Below are positions 1 through 6,128 of a DNA stretch of 6,373 bases, in pieces; the first letter of the stretch is position 1; each line of letters starts with the position of its first letter. Made by a program: the position numbers and the translations under genes. The notes beneath the pieces are model-generated. The model was given only the letters and a program-made list of their open reading frames with translations, was not told the origin of the DNA and did not search any database. This stretch comes from Nitrospira sp. (GTDB taxonomy: Bacteria; Nitrospirota; Nitrospiria; Nitrospirales; Nitrospiraceae). The stretch covers positions 22,232-28,604 of the forward strand of contig JABMDG010000092.1 of NCBI GenBank assembly GCA_015904045.1. Direction: 5' to 3'.

Positions 1-1095
1 CAAGTGGGACTTCAACGAGCCAGACCTGAAATCCGTAACAGCGCGGATTCCTGCCAGACGGAGTTCCTCAAGCGCTGAGAAGCCTGCAGCCGACCCGCGA
101 TCCCCGAACCCTGCGACGTAGACGGAAGCGGACTCAGAGGACGAAGCCGCCAGCGGAAGCATCATGGCCATCCGTTCCACACCAACGGCAAAACCGACCG
201 CCGGAGTCACAGGGCCTCCCAGAGTTTCGACAAGAGCGTCGTACCGTCCCCCCGCTCCGACGGCATTTTGAGCACCGAGGCTTGTCGACGTGACTTCGAA
301 CGTCGTGAGACAGTAGTAGTCGAGACCGCGAACGAGTCGGTGATTCAGGCTGTACGGGATGCCGATCGCCTCGAGTTTCCCAAGCACCGAGCCGAAGTGG
401 GCACGGGCTTGTTCCGAAAGACAATCAGCCAGTCGGGGAGCCGCCTCCGTTGCGGCCCGGCACTCAGGGACTTTGCAATCCAGGACACGCAACGGGTTGG
501 CGTCGATGCGGCGCCGACAGTTTCCACAGAATGTCTCTTCGCGCTGTTTCAGGTAGGCAACCAGGTGAGGCCGATACGCTTCGCGGTCTGCGGCATAGCC
601 GAGATTGTTGATTTCGAGCGTCAGGGACGGCAACTTCAAGTCGGAGAGCATCCGCCACAGGAGCGCGATGACTTCCACATCGGCCCGGGGGTCCGCCGCG
701 CCGAACGATTCCACGCCGAACTGATGAAACTGGCGGAGCCGGCCTGCTTGCGGCCGCTCGTGGCGAAACATCGGGCCGGTATAAAAATATTTCTGCGGCA
801 GGGGATCAGCCGCCCGGTTGTGTTCGATATAGGCTCGCACGGTTCCCGCAGTCCCTTCGGGCCGGAGCGTGATCGAGGTTCCGTCCCGATCTTGGAACGT
901 GTACATTTCTTTTTCCACGATATCGGTGGAGGCACCGATGCTCCGGGCGAACAGCGCGGTGACTTCAAAAATCGGCACGCGAATCTCATGGAACCCGTAG
1001 ACAACGGCCCACCGCCGCGCGGTTTCCTCGATGAGACGCCATCGGGGCGTCTCCTCCGGGAGAATGTCTTTGACGCCCTTGATACCCTTGATCAT
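1..1095 (-). CDS. hisS: Histidyl-tRNA synthetase, 3' end outside window
   Basis: Cytoplasmic class II aminoacyl-tRNA synthetase that activates histidine with ATP and charges tRNA-His. Translation from the ATG at 1095-1093 begins MIKGIKGVKDILPEE, typical of the family. Class II motif 1 lies near residues 34-44 (GFHEIRVPIFE) and motif 2 near 110-125 (FRHERPQAGRLRQFHQ). The HisRS-specific histidine motif RGLDYY is at 256-261, the GGRYD segment at 282-286, and motif 3 at 301-308 (GFAVGVER, with the conserved Arg). The insertion with FCGNC and the NPLRVLDCK segment is also typical of HisRS. The visible 365 codons stay open to the window edge and end in the start of the C-terminal anticodon-binding domain (RLAGIRAVTDF, SLKSHL). 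About 60 residues should be missing compared with the usual 420-430. The start is the only good in-frame ATG: the frame is closed upstream by TGA at 1134-1132. The identification is secure. Confidence 0.97.
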   Translation of the reverse strand, partial: MIKGIKGVKDILPEETPRWRLIEETARRWAVVYGFHEIRVPIFEVTALFARSIGASTDIVEKEMYTFQDRDGTSITLRPEGTAGTVRAYIEHNRAADPLPQKYFYTGPMFRHERPQAGRLRQFHQFGVESFGAADPRADVEVIALLWRMLSDLKLPSLTLEINNLGYAADREAYRPHLVAYLKQREETFCGNCRRRIDANPLRVLDCKVPECRAATEAAPRLADCLSEQARAHFGSVLGKLEAIGIPYSLNHRLVRGLDYYCLTTFEVTSTSLGAQNAVGAGGRYDALVETLGGPVTPAVGFAVGVERMAMMLPLAASSSESASVYVAGFGDRGSAAGFSALEELRLAGIRAVTDFRSGSLKSHL

Positions 1096-1153
1096 GTCAC
1101 CAAATCCGTCGCCCTCTTGCGCCCTGACTCGTCACGCCTTCTGGTTCGCGCGG

Positions 1154-1183
1154 ACTATAACGGCGCATTCTGCGGCAAGTCAA
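1154..1183 (-). promoter_or_regulatory. Sigma70-type promoter for hisS
   Basis: Read on the minus strand, TTGACT (1183-1178) and TATAGT (1159-1154) are separated by 18 nt. Each hexamer matches the consensus at 5 of 6 positions. Transcription would start near 1147, giving a leader of about 50 nt before the hisS ATG at 1095. No long leader structure such as a T-box fits in that space. Confidence 0.65.
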
Positions 1184-1229
1184 CGGACGGGGCCCGTCGA
1201 TCCGTTCCGTGTCGGGTAAGGCATGAAGG

Positions 1230-1247
1230 CCGGCGTTCTTGCGCCGG
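1230..1247. promoter_or_regulatory. Inverted repeat over the thyX -35 box, possible operator
   Basis: CCGGCG (1230-1235) and CGCCGG (1242-1247) are perfect 6-bp arms around the 6-nt spacer TTCTTG. The right arm overlaps the proposed -35 hexamer of the rightward promoter, so a bound protein could block RNA polymerase there. The repeat lies upstream of the predicted transcript, so it is not a leader hairpin for thyX. In GC-rich DNA a repeat of this size can arise by chance. Confidence 0.3.
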
Positions 1248-1267
1248 TTGGCGGGCAAGGGTATAGT
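1239..1267 (+). promoter_or_regulatory. Sigma70-type promoter for the thyX-like gene
   Basis: TTGCGC (1239-1244) and TATAGT (1262-1267) are separated by exactly 17 nt; they match consensus at 4 and 5 of 6 positions. The predicted start of transcription is near 1274, leaving about 37 nt before the ATG at 1311. The promoter diverges from the hisS promoter, and the two do not overlap. Confidence 0.6.
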
Positions 1268-1310
1268 GCGCCCCTTACACTGACAGTCACCCGCCGATGA
1301 TGGATATGCG

Positions 1311-2798
1311 ATGAATCAGGATCAATCGGGCCGCCGCGTAATCGCCATCGCGCCGATGCCGCCGGAGAAGTCCGCCTATGCCTTGGCGCGCTACAGCCGG
1401 TCGCCCGACTCTATCGAAGCCAGCATCAACTGGGTCCATGGTCATTCCTCGGAGAAGTTCTGGGAACAGTTCTACTTCGACTACGGCCATGCCTCGATCG
1501 CAGATCTCGGCCACGTCGTTGTCTGTTTTGAAGATATCTCGGAACTCGCCGCGATCCGGCTGGAAGACGAGCCACTCTGGGACGGTCAGGCCAAATCCAG
1601 CCGGTACCAGAACTTTGCCTCCAGCCGGTGGTATGTCCCAGGCCAGATTCGAGGCAGCGAAACCGAGGCGCTCTACGAAGGCGTCCTGCGCAGCCTCTCC
1701 GAAATCTACCGGCTGCTGCACGATCCCCTGATCGCTCATCTTTCTGAACGGGACCCTCGCCCGGAGTCGATGAAGCCGGCCGATTATCAACGAACGATCG
1801 CCGCGCGGGCATTTGACGCCACGCGCTACCTGCTCCCGCTTGCGGCCAAGACGAACGTGGGCCAGGTCGTGAGCATCCGCACGCTGGAAAAGCAGATCAC
1901 CCGCTTGCTGTCGTCGCAATTGCCGGAGCTGCGCGCCATCGGCGAGGATTTGAAAGAGGCCTGCCGGCGCCCGCCTGTCAATCTCTGGGGTGAGCTGAGC
2001 GGGCAAACCGCCGGGTTGAGCGAGCCCTTGGCGCCGACACTGGCGCGGCACGCGAAGGCGAATCCCTATCAAGAATCGGTGTATTCGGATTTGTCCCGCC
2101 ATGCGAAAGAGGTCTTGCGCGGGACAGGGCTCGATCAGCCCGATCGCTGGGGCGCAGTCGAGTCCGTCGAACTGATCGACCTGCACGATCCGCTGGACGA
2201 AGTCGTCACGACGCTGCTCTATCGTGTCTCGCAGGCTCCGTATCGCAACATTCTGTCGGTGGTGAAAGACTGGTCCGAAAAGCAGAAACAAGCCACGATC
2301 CAGGTGGCGACGCAACAGCGCAGCCCGTACGATGAACTGATCAAAGAATTTCGCTGCGGCTACTCGTTCAATTTCGACATCCTGATGGACATCGGCGCTT
2401 GGAGAGACATGCACCGCCACCGGCGATGCCAGCAGGTTCAGCAGAATTTCACGACGATTCACGGCTACGATGTACCGCCGCCGCTCGTCGAAGCAGGATT
2501 GGATCGGGAGTACCGGCAAGCGATGGACGCCGTGCGCACCGACATCGAGCTGCTCAGGAAGAAGGACCAGGAAGCCTCACTCTATGCCATTCCCTTCGGC
2601 TTCAAGGTCCGGTGCCTCTTCAAGATGGACTACGCCGAAGCTGAGTATATCGCCAAGCTCAGGTCCGGCGTGAAAGGCCATTGGTCCTACCGCACGATCG
2701 CCTGGCTGATGAAACAGAAGCTGGCCGCGCGGTATCCTGCTCTGGGCGATCTGATCCAAGCGACGCCGCCCGATGTCGAAGACACGCTGACCCGATAA
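1311..2798 (+). CDS. thyX: Double-length ThyX-like (FAD-dependent thymidylate synthase family) protein
   Basis: A 495-residue member of the ThyX superfamily, about twice the 220-250 residues of classical ThyX, consistent with two fused ThyX-like domains. ThyX makes dTMP from dUMP with methylene-tetrahydrofolate and FAD/NADPH. The N-terminal half has the GHASI segment (residues 59-63) and an SSRY (96-99) where classical ThyX has the SxRY end of its signature. The RHR part there is replaced by acidic and neutral residues. It continues into a region like the family's C-terminal helices (RYLLP 172-176, then LPELR 204-208). The C-terminal half has RDMHRHRR (365-372), like the RHR flavin-binding motif, but followed by CQQVQQNFT instead of SxxxxSxRY. 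It ends with AEAEYIAKLRSG and a HWSYR segment resembling the family's final helix. The ATG at 1311 is the only ATG after the upstream in-frame stop at 1281-1283; its ribosome-binding site is weak. Family membership is clear; catalytic activity is not proven. The gene lies just upstream of the TPR gene. Confidence 0.85.
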   Translation: MNQDQSGRRVIAIAPMPPEKSAYALARYSRSPDSIEASINWVHGHSSEKFWEQFYFDYGHASIADLGHVVVCFEDISELAAIRLEDEPLWDGQAKSSRYQNFASSRWYVPGQIRGSETEALYEGVLRSLSEIYRLLHDPLIAHLSERDPRPESMKPADYQRTIAARAFDATRYLLPLAAKTNVGQVVSIRTLEKQITRLLSSQLPELRAIGEDLKEACRRPPVNLWGELSGQTAGLSEPLAPTLARHAKANPYQESVYSDLSRHAKEVLRGTGLDQPDRWGAVESVELIDLHDPLDEVVTTLLYRVSQAPYRNILSVVKDWSEKQKQATIQVATQQRSPYDELIKEFRCGYSFNFDILMDIGAWRDMHRHRRCQQVQQNFTTIHGYDVPPPLVEAGLDREYRQAMDAVRTDIELLRKKDQEASLYAIPFGFKVRCLFKMDYAEAEYIAKLRSGVKGHWSYRTIAWLMKQKLAARYPALGDLIQATPPDVEDTLTR

Positions 2799-2814
2799 CG
2801 TCCCCTCGTCACAC

Positions 2815-3852
2815 ATGAGCACCCATCAGTCGCAATGTGAAACCGCCGTCACGGCCGGAGCCTGGGACACCCTCTTCACCGAGGCGACGGCGTGGATCGC
2901 GGAGCAACCGAGCGAGGCGCACCGGGATCCGAGGCCGCACTTCGCGCGGAACGTCGTCTACCTGGTGCGGGGCCGGTTTGCCGACGCCTGGAAAGCCCAT
3001 GCGCAGTGCTTGGAAGTCGAGCAGGACATCGCGGCGGTACAATCCTGGGTGGAGGCCATGGTCGAGCGGCAGCCGGACAACAGCCACGTCCATCTCGTCA
3101 AGGGCCTGTTTCTGTCGCAATCCGGCCAGTCGGAACAGTCCATTCAGGTCTACAAGGATGCAGCCAGGCTTGATCCCCAATCTGCTTATCCCCATTACTT
3201 CCTTGCCCAGATCCATGAACGGGCCCATCAACCGGAAATGGCGATCAAGGAGTACAAGGAAGCCATCCGGCTGAATCCGGCCTATGGACCGGCGCGGACC
3301 AATCTCGGCGTGGCCTATCAGGAGCAGGGCCGGCTGGAAATGGCGATCAAGGAATATCGGGAGGTCATCAAGTTAGCTCCCACCGATCCCGTCGCCCATG
3401 CGAATCTCGGCTGCGCCCTGGCCGAACAAGGCAAGATGGAACCGGCCCTGCAATCGTACAAGGAAGCGCTCAGGCTGAATCCGAACGACGCGGAAGTCCA
3501 CTTCGCTCTGGGCAACCTGTATGAGACGCGGGGCCGTCTGGACTTGGCGCAGAAAAGCTATCACGATGCGCTTAAGGCCAATCCGGAGTTTGGCGCTGCC
3601 CATTCCGCCCTTGGATGGTTGGCGTTGAGCAAACATCAGCTTCAGGAGGCGGCGGACACGTTCAGCCGGGCGCTCAAGTGCAATGAGGAGGATGCACGGG
3701 CCTATCACGGCATCGCGGAAATTTATGCGATTCGCGGCAAACGCCAAAGTGCGATGGAGAATTACACCAAGGCGCTGAAGTACTATCGCGATCCGGAAAA
3801 ACGAAATCAGATCATGAACCAGCTGTTCCAGGAAGGGCAGGTGGGGGATTGA
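2815..3852 (+). CDS. TPR-repeat protein, seven tandem units
   Basis: A 345-residue soluble protein without signal peptide or membrane segment. Residues 89-326 hold seven consecutive 34-residue tetratricopeptide units in uninterrupted register (starting near 89, 123, 157, 191, 225, 259 and 293), with the usual pattern of Y/LG...Y...G...A...Y..A+.L.P. Such arrays form a superhelix that binds peptides or partner proteins. Residues 1-88 look helical and may contain one or two degenerate TPRs, but no catalytic motif is seen. The last 20 residues form a charged tail. The gene starts 16 nt after the thyX stop, with no clear promoter in the gap, so the two are probably co-transcribed. No good Shine-Dalgarno precedes the ATG at 2815, so translation may depend on coupling. 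The partner protein cannot be read from the sequence. The TPR call is secure and the biological role unknown. Confidence 0.9.
   Translation: MSTHQSQCETAVTAGAWDTLFTEATAWIAEQPSEAHRDPRPHFARNVVYLVRGRFADAWKAHAQCLEVEQDIAAVQSWVEAMVERQPDNSHVHLVKGLFLSQSGQSEQSIQVYKDAARLDPQSAYPHYFLAQIHERAHQPEMAIKEYKEAIRLNPAYGPARTNLGVAYQEQGRLEMAIKEYREVIKLAPTDPVAHANLGCALAEQGKMEPALQSYKEALRLNPNDAEVHFALGNLYETRGRLDLAQKSYHDALKANPEFGAAHSALGWLALSKHQLQEAADTFSRALKCNEEDARAYHGIAEIYAIRGKRQSAMENYTKALKYYRDPEKRNQIMNQLFQEGQVGD
3234..3353 (+). repeat. 18-bp exact repeat between neighbouring TPR units
   Basis: The 18 bases at 3234-3251 recur exactly at 3336-3353, a shift of 102 bp, or one 34-codon TPR unit. Both encode EMAIKE at the same place in the second and third TPR. 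The flanking codons have diverged. This is a trace of unit duplication or gene conversion within the TPR array, not a separate element. Confidence 0.75.
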
Positions 3853-4133
3853 GCGGCCGAGGCGTCATTCTTCCTTGCTCACGGACCGCGCGCCCTCGGA
3901 AGGACCTCGGTCCATGTGCGCAGGGGAAGAACAACGCCTCAGCCACTCTTGGAAAGGGAAAAAGGAAGCTCGCCGAGCGCGCACGCAGGAATCATCTGAC
4001 TTTTACGTCGTGGGCGGTGCTCGCTCAATGCGCGCGGTGGAACGAGAAGGTCATGCGCCCTGCTGGTTATGTGAAATGAGGCGAATCTTAGAAGTCCGAT
4101 GAACTACGCTTCACGAACGCCGAGATACGAGGA
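3853..4133. other. Intergenic stretch, candidate dispersed repeat, no convincing gene
   Basis: This 281-bp gap lies between two genes that converge on it. Two plus-strand frames stay open across most of it (TTG at 3849 to 4079, and TTG at 3875 to 4102). Both need a TTG start, lack a ribosome-binding site and encode low-complexity, Arg-rich peptides, so I do not call them genes. Perfect 6-bp arms GGACCG (3883-3888) and CGGTCC (3908-3913) could form a hairpin, but no T-tract follows, so it is not a normal intrinsic terminator. The segments TGCTCACGGACCGCGCG (from 3877) and TGCTCGCTCAATGCGCGCG (from 4018) are loosely alike, suggesting partial internal repetition. The style resembles repetitive intergenic DNA I associate with Nitrospira genomes; that is memory, not a search. 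Confidence 0.3.
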
Positions 4134-4403
4134 CTAGAGCTCTCTGATGGCGCCTTGCAGGACGGTGATTTGCGTCACCGGGTCGCCGGATGTCTTGAGT
4201 TCCTCGCGGATCATGTCCTTGAGGTAGGATGAATAGCCGACACGGTCGATCAGGAGGTCCAGGAACCGTTCGGCCGGCAACAGGCTCTGGCCCTTGAGTT
4301 CCTCGATCGTCTCGTCGCTCACCGGCACATAGCTGCTGCCGATGTGAAACACCAGGTTATAGTGCTGTCCTTTGCCGATACGCTCGAATCGTAGCCCCTT
4401 CAC
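4134..4403 (-). CDS. Small conserved-looking protein of unknown function
   Basis: I do not recognise a family. The preferred start is GTG at 4403-4401, giving 89 residues (MKGLRFERIGKGQHYNLVFH...). A strong GAGAGGGG Shine-Dalgarno lies 5 nt upstream (4416-4409). An in-frame ATG at 4439-4437 would add 12 residues (MGFFLQRTRGVR), but it sits inside the proposed -10 box and has no good ribosome-binding site. The frame stays open further upstream to about 5318, but that part is the shadow of the helicase-like gene. The protein is soluble and mixed alpha/beta: a short beta-rich N-terminus (HYNLVFHIGSSYVPVS), then amphipathic helices rich in Glu, Leu and Arg. No signal peptide, membrane segment, Cys cluster or catalytic motif is seen. 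It is transcribed divergently from the helicase-like gene, 180 bp away, and converges with the TPR gene. Confidence 0.7.
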   Translation of the reverse strand: MKGLRFERIGKGQHYNLVFHIGSSYVPVSDETIEELKGQSLLPAERFLDLLIDRVGYSSYLKDMIREELKTSGDPVTQITVLQGAIREL

Positions 4404-4437
4404 CCGTACCCCTCTCGTTCGCTGAAGGAAGAAGCCC

Positions 4438-4467
4438 ATTCTAGACAAGTTCTGGTCGTGAAGACAA
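4438..4467 (-). promoter_or_regulatory. Promoter for the small unknown gene
   Basis: On the minus strand, TTGTCT (4467-4462) and TAGAAT (4443-4438) are separated by 18 nt; they match consensus at 4 and 5 of 6 positions. Transcription would begin near 4431, about 28 nt before the GTG at 4403. The alternative ATG at 4439 would then lie outside the transcript, which helps decide the start. Confidence 0.5.
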
Positions 4468-4514
4468 GGGCGCCGCGGCGCTTCGAAAAGGCGCACGTCA
4501 GGCCGTTTCCGCCG

Positions 4515-4544
4515 TAGACAGGCGTGCGAGCGCGCCATTATCAT
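4515..4544 (+). promoter_or_regulatory. Promoter for the helicase-like gene
   Basis: TAGACA (4515-4520) and TATCAT (4539-4544) each match consensus at 5 of 6 positions and are 18 nt apart. The predicted start of transcription is near 4551, about 33 nt before the ATG at 4584. A possible in-frame GTG start at 4524 falls between the two hexamers and is therefore unlikely to be used. Confidence 0.55.
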
Positions 4545-4583
4545 AGTCCTCCCTGGAGTCACGGGAAGTACATCAGGACGGCC

Positions 4584-6062
4584 ATGGCGGCGAAAGACCT
4601 CATTGAATCCTGGATCGCGCGGCTTGACGCAGACCGGCTGCAGGTCAGCGGCACGGCGCAGGACGCTCCGATCTCGGCTGCTGAGGGCCGCCATATCCGG
4701 AGGATCGGCGGACTCCATCTGTATGAGTTTCGGTTGCCCGTGGGCGTTGCGCTGCGCGTGGATCTTCCGGTGTCGATCATTCCCTCCGACGAAGGAGAAC
4801 CGACCGAGGGGGTCGTCCTGCACCAGTTGGGCAACTTCATTCTGCTGCAAACGCAGGACTCGCTCGGGAACCCAACGCCGTCGGTGACGCTCGTTCCCGA
4901 CCAGGCCGGTCTGCTGGACACGGTCATCGGCCGGTTGAGGGACATGATTACGCGAGCCGATGCCTACAATCTTGGTCCGGCCGAACGGTTGGCCTCCCTG
5001 CTGCAGGCGCAGGAAGACAACCGGAACGAGGTTGCGTCCGCATCGTCCGTCTTGCGCTTCGTCTGGTTGGATGAGCTCTCCCAGCGTCGGTACAGGCTGG
5101 CGGGCATGGTCATGGAGCTGATTCGTGCCAATAAGCGCATCCTCTTGCTCAGCCCGGACCATCATGAATCGGATGAAATCGTAGGCATCATCGCCCGCCG
5201 GATGAACGCCGGCGGGCTGAATTACAAAACGTGGATCAGCCGGTACGAACAGCCGCTCACCCCCCACAGTCGCGACATCAGTCTCCAGGAATTGGGGTTC
5301 GAGTCCCAAATGCATCAATTTTATGCAAAGGCGCAGGCCGAAAAAGCGTCATTGCGGGGCAAGTACGAACGCTTCCGAGAGCTGGCGCCCCTGCTGGCCG
5401 CCAAAGCGCACAAGCAGAAGGATTTGGACGAAGTGCGGTTGCTCGAATGGCGCCTGGTGAGCCAGCTGCGCGACGTGCAGGTGAAACTGGCCGAAATCAC
5501 CACCACCCTGACCGAATACGCGGGCCTCTCTCTCTTCCAACGATTGAGCATGCAGGCCGTCGGAAGGAATGTGGAATCGCTCAAGCAATACCAAACGCTC
5601 TATCAGCGGCAGGTCGACGGACTCAACCAGGAGCTGGATGTGGCCAAGGCGCGTATTCAGGAACTGGTGCCCGAAGCGGCCGTTCCGAAAGACCTGCGTC
5701 CGGAGTTCGACGAGCTCAAGGAACACATCGTCAAGCTGGGAGGAACCAAGAAGATCCGCGAATTGCTGGCCGCCGAGGAAGATCCGAATCGGCAGGCGTT
5801 CATCCAGAATCGCCGGCTCGTGGCGGCGACCCCTACGCGCGTCGCGAGCGATCCCCTCTTCAGTCGCGTGCGGTTCGACATCCTGATTGCCGACGAAGCG
5901 CCGAGAATCGCCGCCGCCTTGCTAGTGGCTGCGGCCGGCCTCGTCCGGGAACGGATCATTGTCAGCGGAGACCTCCGAGAAATTGCCACCGCCAGCCAGT
6001 GGACTCAGGCCGACACAGTGGGTTCGAGCGTTCCCTCCGCAGCTCCCTCGACTCTTGCTTGA
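4584..6062 (+). CDS. Superfamily 1 helicase-like protein, P-loop not recognisable, C-terminal domain absent
   Basis: The 492-residue product resembles the N-terminal half of SF1 helicases of the AAA_11/AAA_12 (SMUBP2/UPF1-like) type. Residues 1-125 look like the preceding beta-rich domain (GVVLHQLGNFILLQTQD at 76-92). Residues 184-199 (KRILLLSPDHHESDEI) fit motif Ia. Residues 245-390 are a long charged helical, probably coiled-coil, insertion. RLVAATPTR (411-419) precedes a Walker B-like FDILIADEAPRI (431-442) and a motif III-like RIIVSGDLREI (457-467). Where a GPPGTGKT P-loop should be, residues 157-173 read LRFVWLDELSQRRYRLA, with no G-K-S/T. The protein ends about 25 residues after motif III, so the second RecA domain (motifs IV-VI) is missing. 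The ATG at 4584 is chosen because AGGA (4575-4578) lies 5 nt upstream and the promoter fits. The other two downstream forward frames show no helicase motifs, so a simple frameshift is not evident. The family assignment is by motif reading only; ATPase or unwinding activity is doubtful. Confidence 0.7.
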   Translation: MAAKDLIESWIARLDADRLQVSGTAQDAPISAAEGRHIRRIGGLHLYEFRLPVGVALRVDLPVSIIPSDEGEPTEGVVLHQLGNFILLQTQDSLGNPTPSVTLVPDQAGLLDTVIGRLRDMITRADAYNLGPAERLASLLQAQEDNRNEVASASSVLRFVWLDELSQRRYRLAGMVMELIRANKRILLLSPDHHESDEIVGIIARRMNAGGLNYKTWISRYEQPLTPHSRDISLQELGFESQMHQFYAKAQAEKASLRGKYERFRELAPLLAAKAHKQKDLDEVRLLEWRLVSQLRDVQVKLAEITTTLTEYAGLSLFQRLSMQAVGRNVESLKQYQTLYQRQVDGLNQELDVAKARIQELVPEAAVPKDLRPEFDELKEHIVKLGGTKKIRELLAAEEDPNRQAFIQNRRLVAATPTRVASDPLFSRVRFDILIADEAPRIAAALLVAAAGLVRERIIVSGDLREIATASQWTQADTVGSSVPSAAPSTLA

Positions 6063-6128
6063 CGCGAGCGCGGAGAATTCAGGATAATCCGGCTTCCCGG
6101 CGGTCATCGGTCTGGTGTCAGGATTGAG

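Noticed and set aside
268..1266. Plus-strand open frame of 332 codons opposite hisS
   Set aside because: It is the complement of a clearly identified hisS frame and shows no family motifs; long antisense frames are common in GC-rich DNA.
1287..2519. Minus-strand open frame of 410 codons opposite the thyX-like gene
   Set aside because: The plus strand carries recognisable ThyX motifs across the same bases; the antisense product resembles nothing.
3883..3913. Hairpin considered as an intrinsic terminator for the thyX-TPR pair
   Set aside because: The 6-bp arms enclose a 19-nt loop and no T-tract follows.
3849..4102. Two overlapping small open frames after the TPR gene
   Set aside because: Both need a TTG start without a ribosome-binding site and have low-complexity Arg-rich products; better explained as intergenic or repeat DNA.
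4524..4583. GTG at 4524 as start of the helicase-like gene
   Set aside because: It lies between the proposed -35 and -10 boxes and has no Shine-Dalgarno; the ATG at 4584 has AGGA at correct spacing.
4404..5318. Upstream extension of the small minus-strand gene to a 394-codon frame
   Set aside because: The extra part lies opposite the helicase-like coding sequence and its promoter region and shows no motifs; a good ribosome-binding site and promoter support the short form.
5231..6127. Plus-strand 298-codon frame overlapping the helicase-like gene
   Set aside because: Arg/Pro/Ser-rich shadow in another frame without motifs; the helicase-like frame has SF1 motifs and a ribosome-binding site.
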